64,000 nucleotides of DNA, taken from positions 186,001 to 250,000 of the forward strand of contig NZ_JABWMJ010000001.1 in assembly GCF_013366375.1 (NCBI RefSeq), given 5' to 3'. This document shows, in pieces, positions 18,752 through 27,417 of this stretch (position 1 is its first letter; each line of letters begins with the position of its first letter). Under the pieces are notes generated by a model. The model did no database searches and was not told where the DNA came from. It saw only the letters and a program-made list of their open reading frames with translations. The translations under genes were made by a program, and so were the position numbers. This DNA is from Rhizobacter koreensis (lineage in GTDB: Bacteria > Pseudomonadota > Gammaproteobacteria > Burkholderiales > Burkholderiaceae_C).

Positions 18752-19312
18752 ATGACGCGCACGCTCGTCAGCCTCAACACGGCGCGCAGTGACGTGCCGC
18801 GCACCGGCGTCGCGAGGACGGCGGTCGATGGCGCGCAAGGCCTTACCCTCTACGGCCTCGACGGCGAAGAGCGCGCCGACGCGGCGGCGTACGGCCTGCG
18901 TCGCGCGCTCTACGCGTACCCGAGCGAGCATTACGGGTTCTGGCAGACCGTGCGTGCCCAGGCGCTGGTCGCCGATTGGGGCGCGACGCTGCCGTGGGGA
19001 GCCCTCGGCGAGAACCTCACCCTCGCGGGCCTGGTCGAGAGTCAGGTCTGGATCGGCGACGTGCTGCGCTTTCCCGATTGCGCGCTCGCCGTCAGCGAAC
19101 CCGGGATGCCGTCGCCCGGGCTCAACGAGGCGCTCGGGTTCCCGCACGCCGCCAAGCTGATGGCGTCGAGCGGCTGGTGCGGCTTCTTCCTCTCGGTGCG
19201 CGTGCCGGGTTCGATCGGCCCCGGGCAACGCTTCGAGCTGGAACCCGGCCCGCGCGACGTCGGCATCCTCGAGCTCTTCCGCGAGCGCATGGAACGCGCC
19301 GCGGCGACCTGA
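18752..19312 (+). CDS. MOSC-domain protein lacking the usual domain cysteine
   Basis: 186-residue YiiM-like MOSC protein (molybdenum-cofactor sulfurase C-terminal fold). YiiM relatives reduce N-hydroxylated compounds, or bind Moco and sulfur. The family features YPSEHYGFW (normally HYxxW) and GENLTLAGL are present. In the position where relatives have a QPRxPCxKL-type segment, this protein reads SEPGMPSPGLNE, so the conserved Arg and Cys both appear replaced. The flanking WIGD and GWCGFF segments align normally, so this is not a frameshift. The rlmJ gene starts two bases after its stop. Confidence 0.85.
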   Translation: MTRTLVSLNTARSDVPRTGVARTAVDGAQGLTLYGLDGEERADAAAYGLRRALYAYPSEHYGFWQTVRAQALVADWGATLPWGALGENLTLAGLVESQVWIGDVLRFPDCALAVSEPGMPSPGLNEALGFPHAAKLMASSGWCGFFLSVRVPGSIGPGQRFELEPGPRDVGILELFRERMERAAAT

Positions 19313-19314
19313 CG

Positions 19315-20160
19315 ATGCTCGCCTATCGTCACGGCTTCCACGCCGGCAACCACGCCGACGTGCTCAAGCACACCGTCTTCACGGCGGTGCTGCGCCACAT
19401 GAACCTCAAGCCCAAGCCGTACCGCGTGGTCGACACGCATGCCGGCGCGGGCGGCTATTCGCTCGAAGGGCGCTACGCGCAGAAGAAGGGCGAGTACGAG
19501 GAAGGCATCGGCCGGCTCTGGTCGCGCAAGGACCTGCCGCCGCTGGTGGCCGACTACGTCGAGCAGGTGCGCGTCTTCAATCCCGACGGCAAGCTGGCGC
19601 AGTACCCCGGCTCGCCGGCGATCGCGCAGCTGCTGCTGCGTCCCGTCGACCAGCTGCGGCTCTACGAGCTGCACCCGACCGATCACCGCATCCTCGCGTC
19701 GGCGATGGCCGGACGAAGGGGTACCGAGATCCACGACAGCGACGGCTTCGACGCGCTCAGGGCGCAGCTGCCGCCGTCGACGCGGCGCGCGGTGGTGCTG
19801 ATGGACCCGAGCTACGAGGGCACCGGCGACTACCCGCGCGCGATCGCCGCGCTGCGCGAGGGCCTCGCCCGCTTCGCCGACGGCACCTACCTGCTCTGGT
19901 ATCCGCAGGTCACCAAGCTCGAATCGGCGCAGCTGCCCAAGCGCCTCGAGGCGCTCGCCAGCCAGACGAGCTGGCTGCATGCGCGCCTCACGGTGCAGCG
20001 CCCCGACGCGCAGGGCTTCGGGCTCGCCGGCAGCGGCGTCTTCGTGATCAACCCGCCGTACACCCTGCACGCCCAGTTGCTCGAGGTGCTGCCGTACCTC
20101 GCCGACGTGCTCGGACAGTTCGACGGCGCGAACTACCTGCTCGAGCAGCGCGCCGACTGA
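19315..20160 (+). CDS. rlmJ: 23S rRNA (adenine(2030)-N6)-methyltransferase
   Basis: 281 residues, SAM-dependent methyltransferase that modifies A2030 of 23S rRNA. The conserved N-terminus LAYRHGFHAGNHADVLKH, SAM site DTHAGAGGY and catalytic motif MDPSYEG (DPPY-type, with Ser at the third position) are present. The size equals that of E. coli RlmJ. It begins two bases after the MOSC gene stop, so translation is probably coupled. Confidence 0.95.
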   Translation: MLAYRHGFHAGNHADVLKHTVFTAVLRHMNLKPKPYRVVDTHAGAGGYSLEGRYAQKKGEYEEGIGRLWSRKDLPPLVADYVEQVRVFNPDGKLAQYPGSPAIAQLLLRPVDQLRLYELHPTDHRILASAMAGRRGTEIHDSDGFDALRAQLPPSTRRAVVLMDPSYEGTGDYPRAIAALREGLARFADGTYLLWYPQVTKLESAQLPKRLEALASQTSWLHARLTVQRPDAQGFGLAGSGVFVINPPYTLHAQLLEVLPYLADVLGQFDGANYLLEQRAD

Positions 20161-20230
20161 CTTGTGGCCAGGCGCCACGGCGATGCCGGTCGTGCCGTCG
20201 CGGCGGTCGCCGCCGCCGCACGCGACCCGT

Positions 20231-21037
20231 TCAGCGCTTCGCGACGCGCACGGTTCGCACCGCGCCGGCCGACGCACCGGCGGTCGCCCCCGGGGCGGCA
20301 TCGTCGATGCGCTTCAGGTCGCGGAACGCGGCGAACAGCCACGAGCGCATGCCGACCACCAGCGTGTAGGCGCGGCGCTGCTCGGCGGGCAGCTTCTGGT
20401 CGGCGAGGTGCTGCTGCGCGAAGTCCTGACCGATACGCTGCAGCCGCTCGACGAAGGTCGCGGCCAGGCTCTTGCCGATGTCGCCGTGCACGAGCATCAG
20501 CAGCTCGCCGTCGCCGTCGAAGCCGCCGCTGTAGTAGTCGTCGACGACGTGGCGTCGGAAGTACGCCATCACCGGGCCGTGCGGCCGCCAGCGGAAACCT
20601 TTCGCGACCTTTAGCCGGTAGCGGTTGAGCGGCCGCAGCTCGATGATGCCGAGCCGGTCGAGCTGGACCAGGTACTTCACGCACTCGGCGTCGCCGATCG
20701 CGTAGGCGTCCGTGATCTGCTCGAAGGTCCACTGGCTCAGGCAGCAGATCGCCATCAGCAGCAGCTTGCGATCGGCGACGACCGCAGCCTCCTGCTCGGC
20801 GCTCAGCTCGCGGCGCGCGGGCTGCGCATCGACCACCTTGCGAGCCAGCTCGGCGAAGTCCATGTGGAGCACCCGCAGCACCTCGTCGATGCGCGACAGC
20901 GGCATGTCGCCCTTCGCGAAGATCCGCTTGATGCTCGACTCCGACAGGCCGAGGCTGCGCGCGAGCTCGGCGTAGGTGACGTCGGCCGAGCGCAGCTCGG
21001 CCTTGAGGGCCGTGACGAGGTCTTGGGTGGTGCTCAT
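20231..21037 (-). CDS. HTH transcriptional regulator
   Basis: 268-residue DNA-binding regulator. An XRE-like helix-turn-helix is visible at about residues 20-42 (YAELARSLGLSESSIKRIF). The rest is mostly helical and not assigned to a named ligand-binding fold; a second winged-helix-like section around FEQITDAYAIGDAECVKYL is possible. It is divergent from the small exported protein / DUF2145 pair. A near-perfect 19-base palindrome lies 32-50 bases upstream of its start, so autoregulation and control of the divergent genes are plausible inferences. Confidence 0.82.
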   Translation of the reverse strand: MSTTQDLVTALKAELRSADVTYAELARSLGLSESSIKRIFAKGDMPLSRIDEVLRVLHMDFAELARKVVDAQPARRELSAEQEAAVVADRKLLLMAICCLSQWTFEQITDAYAIGDAECVKYLVQLDRLGIIELRPLNRYRLKVAKGFRWRPHGPVMAYFRRHVVDDYYSGGFDGDGELLMLVHGDIGKSLAATFVERLQRIGQDFAQQHLADQKLPAEQRRAYTLVVGMRSWLFAAFRDLKRIDDAAPGATAGASAGAVRTVRVAKR

Positions 21038-21068
21038 GGGCGGCGACGGCGGCCGAGTATCGCAAAGC

Positions 21069-21087
21069 GGTATCGCCGCGCGATACC
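21069..21087. promoter_or_regulatory. Palindromic operator candidate
   Basis: The sequence GGTATCGC-cgc-GCGATACC has two perfect 8-base inverted arms around a 3-base spacer. A third half-site, GTATCGC, lies in direct orientation at 21057-21063. The cluster sits between the divergent HTH regulator and the small exported protein gene, where an autoregulatory operator would be expected. Assignment to this regulator is inference. Confidence 0.55.
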
Positions 21088-21181
21088 GGCCGTGCCGGTA
21101 GCCGCGACGCGCGCCGCCGCGCTGGCGCGCCACGCGACGCGTGCCGATGATGGCGCCGCATCGCAACACCGGAGACCGACC

Positions 21182-21637
21182 TTGATCGACGCCAGACCGA
21201 ACCGCCTCGCCGCGCCCTGCTTCCCGCGATCCGTCCTGTACCGCAGCGCGGCCGCGGCCTGCCTCGCCGTCGGGCTGGCGCAGGCGAACGCGCAGTCGGC
21301 GATCTCCGACGCAAGCCGGCTCTCGGCGGTGCCGGTGGGCGCGTCCGTCGCGGCGACCGGCGCCGTGCTGTCGGCAGGCGCGACGCTGGTCGTCGTCTCG
21401 GTCGTAGCCAGCGGCGACGGCGCGGTCTGGCTGCTCGAGCGGGCGTCGACCGGCGCGCGGACGAGCGTGCGGGTCGGCTTGCAGGCCGTCGGCGGCGCGT
21501 CGGTGGCAGCCGGCACCCTCGTCACGGTGACCGCGGTCAGCACCGGCTGGGTGCTGTCGGCGGCGAGCGAAGCGGTCGCCTTCGTCCCCAACGAGATCGG
21601 CAGCGCGCTGCTCTACGACGAACGGGTCACCCGATGA
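21182..21637 (+). CDS. Small exported protein, unknown family
   Basis: 151 residues starting from TTG, which is backed by a GGAG Shine-Dalgarno eight bases upstream; no ATG is available nearby. Residues 1-38 form a Sec signal peptide (RSAAAACLAVGLAQANAQS). The mature part is Val/Ala/Ser/Gly-rich with two related segments, GASVAATGAVLSAGATLV and GASVAAGTLVTVTAVST, suggesting an internal duplication and possible membrane association. The last base quartet ATGA overlaps the start of the DUF2145 gene. I do not recognise the family; partnership with DUF2145 is the only functional clue. Confidence 0.72.
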   Translation: MIDARPNRLAAPCFPRSVLYRSAAAACLAVGLAQANAQSAISDASRLSAVPVGASVAATGAVLSAGATLVVVSVVASGDGAVWLLERASTGARTSVRVGLQAVGGASVAAGTLVTVTAVSTGWVLSAASEAVAFVPNEIGSALLYDERVTR

Positions 21638-22479
21638 GCGCGGCAACGATTGGACCGGCCGCGTGGGCCAGCCGGCGCCGTGCCCTGACCCGGCGCCTGC
21701 TCGGCGCGATGCTGACCGCCGCGCTGGCCCTCGCCGGAGCGAACGCGCACGCCGGCCGCAACTGCGACGGCAAGCGGCCCGACGCGCTCGCCATGGGGCG
21801 CTCGCTCGACCTCGCGCGGCGCGCCGCCGACCAGCTCGATCGATCGGGCGCGCAGGTGGTGGTGCTCGCGCGCGCCGGCCAGAACCTCGACGAGTACGGC
21901 TTGCGTTACTCGCACCTCGGCCTCGCGTATCGCGACGGCAGCGGCGCCGCGGCGCGCTGGCGCGTCGTGCACAAGCTCAACCAATGCGGCACCGCGCGCG
22001 CCTCGATCTACCGTCAGGGCCTCGGCGAGTTCTTCCTCGACGACCTCTACCGCGACGAGGGCGCGATGGTCGTGCTGGCGCCCGAGCTGCAGGCGCGGCT
22101 GCTGCCGCTGCTGCGCGACAACGCCCGGGTGGCGCAGCTCGACGAGCCGGCCTACAGCATGCTGGCGTATCCGTGGTCGGTCCGATACCAGCAGTCGAAC
22201 CAGTGGGCCCTCGAGACGCTCGCGCTGGCCGAGGACGCCGACGCGACGACGCGGCAGCGCGCGCAGGCCTGGCTGCGGCTCAAGGACTACCAGCCGACCA
22301 CCCTGCACCTCTCGGCATTCAAGCGGCTCGGCGCGCGCCTGACGACGGCCAACATCGCGTTCGACGACCACCCGGGCGAGAAGCGCTTCGGCGACCGCAT
22401 CGAGACTGCGACCGTCGACTCGGTGTTCGCCTGGCTGCTGCGCAGCCGGCTCGGCGATCCCGCCCAGATCATCCGGTAG
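21634..22479 (+). CDS. Exported DUF2145 protein
   Basis: 281 residues with an N-terminal signal peptide (RRLLGAMLTAALALAGANAHA) and a DUF2145 domain. Recognisable segments are GLRYSHLGLAYRD and a C-terminal region with FDDHPGEKRFGDRIETATVDSVF. The domain is of unknown function; the conserved Cys, His and Arg pattern could reflect a papain-like/NlpC-like hydrolase fold, but this is not established here. Its ATGA start overlaps the previous stop, so it is translationally coupled to the small exported protein. The fused transporter-acyltransferase gene starts 42 bases later. Confidence 0.83.
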   Translation: MSAATIGPAAWASRRRALTRRLLGAMLTAALALAGANAHAGRNCDGKRPDALAMGRSLDLARRAADQLDRSGAQVVVLARAGQNLDEYGLRYSHLGLAYRDGSGAAARWRVVHKLNQCGTARASIYRQGLGEFFLDDLYRDEGAMVVLAPELQARLLPLLRDNARVAQLDEPAYSMLAYPWSVRYQQSNQWALETLALAEDADATTRQRAQAWLRLKDYQPTTLHLSAFKRLGARLTTANIAFDDHPGEKRFGDRIETATVDSVFAWLLRSRLGDPAQIIR

Positions 22480-22521
22480 ATTTGCTCGGTCAACAGATTT
22501 CGCACGCTCGCAGGAGCCGCC

Positions 22522-24429
22522 TTGGACCCGACCCGTTCCAGCACCCCCGACGCCGAGCACCCGAACCAGTTCTCCCTGCTCGGCCAGCGCCGCTTCGCGC
22601 CGTTCTTCTGGACCCAGTTCCTCGGCGCCGGCAACGACAACCTGTTCAAGTTCGCACTGACGGTGCTGGTGACCTATCACCTGCAATCCGACCTGCTGCC
22701 GCCGACGCTCGCCGGCCTCGTGATCGGCGCGCTCTTTATCCTGCCCTTCCTGCTGTTCTCGGCGACCAGCGGGCAGCTCGCCGACAAGTTCGACAAGGCG
22801 CGGCTGATCCGCCTCGTGAAGTCGCTGGAGATCGCGATCATGGCGTTCGCCGGCTGGGGCTTCGTCGCCGCCAACGTGCCCGTGCTGCTGGCCTGCGTGT
22901 TCCTGATGGGCGTGCACTCGACGCTGTTCGGCCCGGTGAAGTTCGCCTACCTGCCGCAGCACCTCAGCGAGCGCGAGCTGACCGGCGGCAACGGCATGGT
23001 CGAGATGGGCACCTTCGTCGCGATCCTGCTCGGCAGCGTCGCCGGGGGCCTGTTGATCGCGATTCCCGGCACCGGCGCCCGCTACGCGGCGCTGGCCTGC
23101 GTCGCGCTCGCCGTGGTCGGGCGCCTCACCGCGCACGCGATCCCCGCGTCGCCCCCCGCGGACCCGCGGCTGCGCATCAACTGGAACCCGGTGAGCGAGA
23201 CCTGGGCCAACCTCAAGCTCGCGCACGCCAACGTGGTGGTGTTCCGCTCGCTGCTCGGCATCTCGTGGATGTGGTTCTTCGGCGCGGTGTTCCTGTCGCA
23301 GTTTCCGGCGTTCGCCAAGGAGGTGCTGCACGGCGACGAGCGCGTCGCCTCGCTGCTGCTGGTGGTGTTCTCGGTCGGCATCGGCGTCGGCTCGCTGCTT
23401 TGCGAGGTGCTGTCGCGGCGCCACGTGGAGATCGGCCTGGTGCCGCTCGGCGCGATCGGCATGAGCGTGTTCTCGATCGACCTGTACTTCGCCGCGCGCG
23501 GGCTCGCGCCGGCGGCGAGCCTCGGCGTCGCCGACTTCGTCGCCCGGCCGGCGCACTGGCGCGTGATGGTCGACCTGGCGCTGCTCTCGCTGTTTGCCGG
23601 CCTCTACAGCGTGCCGATGTATGCGCTGATCCAGATGCGCTCGGCGCCGAGCCACCGGGCGCGCGTGATCGCGGCCAACAACATCCTCAACGCGCTGTTC
23701 CTCATCCTCAGCTCGCTCGGCGTCGGCGTGCTGCTCGGCTTTGGTCTGACCATTCCTCAGGTCTTCCTGGTGACGGGCCTGCTCAACGCGGTGGTCGCCG
23801 GCTACATCTTCTTGCTGGTGCCCGAGTACCTGCTGCGCTTCGTCGCGTTCGTCGCGACTCGCGTGGTGTATCGGTTCCGGGTCCGCGGCGACGCGAACAT
23901 TCCGGTCAGCGGGCCGGCGATCCTGGTCTGCAACCACGTCAGCTTCGCCGACCCTGTGCTCCTGATGGCGGCGAGCCCGCGGCCGATCCGCTTCATCATG
24001 GACCACCGCATCTTCCGGGCGCCGCTGCTCGGCTGGTTCTTCCGCCTCGCCAAGGCGATCCCGATCGCGCCGCAGCGCGAGGACCCGGCGATCTATGCGC
24101 AGGCCTTCGAACGGGCGCGTGCCGCGCTCGCCGACGGCGAGCTCGTCTGCATCTTTCCGGAAGGCGCGATCACCCGCGACGGCGCGCTCGGCGAGTTCAA
24201 GGGCGGCGTGATGAAGCTGCTGGAGACGCACCCGGTGCCGGTGATTCCGCTCGCGCTGCAGAACCTCTGGGGCTCGTTCTTCTCGCGCGCGGGCGGCAAG
24301 GCGATGAGCCAGCCGCTGCGCCGCGGCATGTTCAGCCGGATCGGCCTCGTCGCGGGCGCACCGCTCGCGCCGCACGAGACGTCGCCCGGCGCGCTGCGCG
24401 AGCGGGTGGCCACCCTGCTGGCGTCCTGA
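22522..24429 (+). CDS. MFS transporter fused to PlsC-type acyltransferase
   Basis: 635 residues in two domains. Residues about 15-440 form an LplT-like MFS transporter (QFLGAGNDNLFKFALTV, LFGPVKFAYLPQHL). Residues about 445-630 form a 1-acylglycerol-3-phosphate acyltransferase domain with the catalytic NHVSFAD (HX4D) and FPEGAITRDG motifs. The acyl-ACP synthetase domain found in Aas-type fusions is missing. Known LplT and Aas act together to import and re-acylate lysophospholipids, so a single-chain flip-and-acylate protein is a reasonable inference. It lies 42 bases after the DUF2145 gene on the same strand. Confidence 0.9.
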   Translation: MDPTRSSTPDAEHPNQFSLLGQRRFAPFFWTQFLGAGNDNLFKFALTVLVTYHLQSDLLPPTLAGLVIGALFILPFLLFSATSGQLADKFDKARLIRLVKSLEIAIMAFAGWGFVAANVPVLLACVFLMGVHSTLFGPVKFAYLPQHLSERELTGGNGMVEMGTFVAILLGSVAGGLLIAIPGTGARYAALACVALAVVGRLTAHAIPASPPADPRLRINWNPVSETWANLKLAHANVVVFRSLLGISWMWFFGAVFLSQFPAFAKEVLHGDERVASLLLVVFSVGIGVGSLLCEVLSRRHVEIGLVPLGAIGMSVFSIDLYFAARGLAPAASLGVADFVARPAHWRVMVDLALLSLFAGLYSVPMYALIQMRSAPSHRARVIAANNILNALFLILSSLGVGVLLGFGLTIPQVFLVTGLLNAVVAGYIFLLVPEYLLRFVAFVATRVVYRFRVRGDANIPVSGPAILVCNHVSFADPVLLMAASPRPIRFIMDHRIFRAPLLGWFFRLAKAIPIAPQREDPAIYAQAFERARAALADGELVCIFPEGAITRDGALGEFKGGVMKLLETHPVPVIPLALQNLWGSFFSRAGGKAMSQPLRRGMFSRIGLVAGAPLAPHETSPGALRERVATLLAS

Positions 24430-24500
24430 AAGCGCACCGCCGCGAACGCTCGGCGCGCCGCGAGCCAAGGCCGCAGCCGCCTCGCCTGCCGCGCGTCGCG

Positions 24501-25445
24501 TCAAAGCTCGCGCGGCGCCGCCTCGGTGCGGAAGTCCTGGGGCGTCTCCTCGATCGGCTGGCCGTGGTCGATGCGTTCGTACTCCGAGATCACCTGCGCG
24601 CCGAACAGCAGCAGCGCTGCCGCGAGCTCGAGGCTGAGCAGCACGACGATCGCGGTGGTGAGCGACCCGTAGACCACGTTCACCTGCGAGAGCGTCGCGA
24701 AATACCAGACCAGTACATGACGCGTCAGCTCCCACAGCAGCGCGGCGGTGACCCCGCCGATCAGCGCGTGGCGCCAGTGCAGGCGGCCGACCGGCATCAC
24801 CAGGTACACCGAGGTGACGACGAACACCTCGCCCGCGAATCCGAGCAGGTAGAGCAGCGCGCCCGAGAGCCCGCCGAGCGACCACTCGCGGCCGAGGAAC
24901 TCGATGTGCTCCTCGCCGATCGCCTGCAGGCTGCCGGCGACCAGCGTCACCAGCAGCAGGCCGACGCCGAGCGAGAGGATGTAGCAGTACGGCAGCAGCG
25001 CCGAGAACACGAAGCGGCGCCGCCGCACCGCGACGCGGTGGATGAAGATCACCGACATCGCGTTCTCCAGCACGGTGAACGCGAGCGAGCTGAAGAAGAT
25101 CATGGTGCCGAGCAGCAGCCAGCCGACGCTCCCCCGGTTGTCCATGAAGTGCGAAAGCTCGGCGACGATCGCGCGCGACTGGCCGGGCACCAGCCATTCG
25201 AGGTAGCGCCCGATCGTCTGCAGCAACTCGGTCTGGTCGATCCAGTTCGAGAGCGCGATCACCGACAGGATCAGCAGCGGCACGATCGAGAGCAGCGCGT
25301 AGTACGCGACCGCTCCGGCGAGCAGCAGGCCCTGGTTGGCGCGAAAGCCCTTGAGCGTCTGCAGCGCGAACGCGGCGGGGTGGCGCAGCACGTGCTGCGC
25401 CGAGCGCCCGATCACGCGACGCAGCAGGAACGAGCGGACCGTCAT
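24501..25445 (-). CDS. YihY/BrkB-family inner-membrane protein
   Basis: 314 residues, five or six hydrophobic helices (for example GAVAYYALLSIVPLLILSV, then LLGTMIFFSSLAFTVLENAM). The YihY family, once called ribonuclease BN or BrkB, is of uncertain function; members have been proposed to be envelope transporters. The C-terminus is a short charged cytoplasmic tail. It starts 24 bases after the CBS-domain gene stop and is probably cotranscribed with it. It is convergent with the MFS-PlsC gene. Confidence 0.9.
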   Translation of the reverse strand: MTVRSFLLRRVIGRSAQHVLRHPAAFALQTLKGFRANQGLLLAGAVAYYALLSIVPLLILSVIALSNWIDQTELLQTIGRYLEWLVPGQSRAIVAELSHFMDNRGSVGWLLLGTMIFFSSLAFTVLENAMSVIFIHRVAVRRRRFVFSALLPYCYILSLGVGLLLVTLVAGSLQAIGEEHIEFLGREWSLGGLSGALLYLLGFAGEVFVVTSVYLVMPVGRLHWRHALIGGVTAALLWELTRHVLVWYFATLSQVNVVYGSLTTAIVVLLSLELAAALLLFGAQVISEYERIDHGQPIEETPQDFRTEAAPREL

Positions 25446-25469
25446 CGGCCGTGCCGGGTGCGACCCGGC

Positions 25470-25886
25470 TCAGTCGGGTTGCGAGATCTCCCGCAGCGCA
25501 TCGTCGACATGCCGGGATTGCCGCGTCGCCAGGTCGCCGAGCGCAACGATGCCGACGATCTCGCGCGACGCGCTCAGCACCGGGAGGCGCCGCACCTGCT
25601 CGTCGCCCATCTGCGCCATCACGTCCTCGACGCTGTCGTCCTCGCTGCACCACTGCACGTCGGGCGTCATCACGTCGGCGACCAGCGCCTCCTGCGGAAC
25701 CATCCCGTCGGCGACGCCGCGCACCGCGATGTCGCGGTCGGTCACCATGCCGGCGAGCGCCGGGCCGTCGCCGACCGGCAACGCGCCGATGTCGAGGTCG
25801 CGCATCATCTGCGCGGCCTCCTGCAGGGTGGCGTCGCGCTGAACCACGGCGACGCCGCGCGTCATGATGTCTCGGATCTGGGTCAT
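25470..25886 (-). CDS. CBS-domain pair protein
   Basis: 138 residues consisting almost entirely of two CBS domains (MTQIRDIMTRGVAVVQ..., then VADVMTPDVQWCSEDD...). Such stand-alone Bateman modules bind adenosine nucleotides and act as regulators or sensors; the partner here is unknown. A GGAG Shine-Dalgarno precedes the ATG at 25886; the open frame continues upstream but codes arginine/proline-rich shadow sequence. The YihY membrane protein follows directly and is the likeliest partner by context. Confidence 0.9.
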   Translation of the reverse strand: MTQIRDIMTRGVAVVQRDATLQEAAQMMRDLDIGALPVGDGPALAGMVTDRDIAVRGVADGMVPQEALVADVMTPDVQWCSEDDSVEDVMAQMGDEQVRRLPVLSASREIVGIVALGDLATRQSRHVDDALREISQPD

Positions 25887-26078
25887 CGCGATCTCCGGTG
25901 TGCGGCCGCTTGGCCGTGCTGCGGCCGGCTCGGGTGAGCGGCTCGACGGCGCGCGGCCTGGGTTCGACCGCATCGGCGCGAGGTTAGTCGCCTCGGCAGA
26001 TGCGGTCAGCAGGCGAACACCGCGACGACCGTCGGAACGCGACACCCGGCGCGGTCAGCCGCGTCCGACGCCCGCCCC

Positions 26079-27218
<1,140 letters not shown>

Positions 27219-27417
27219 TCAGCCGAATTGCGGCGAACGCGGCAGCGCCGGAGTGGACGAACCCCGGTGCGGCTCGGCCCGCAGCGTCGAGTCAGCCAGG
27301 CGTGGGCATCGCTCTGGCAGCCCGCCGCGGGTGCGGGTCGACGAGGCAACGGCTGCCGCCGCTGCGGCACTGTGCGCTGGATCTGCGGGCGATGCCTGCG
27401 TCCCCGGTGTGGCGCCC

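Noticed and set aside
21613-25653. A minus-strand open frame of over 1,300 codons across the DUF2145 and MFS-PlsC genes.
   Set aside because: Arg/Glu/His-rich shadow of the plus-strand genes; no domain recognised, and it overlaps the YihY gene in a different frame.
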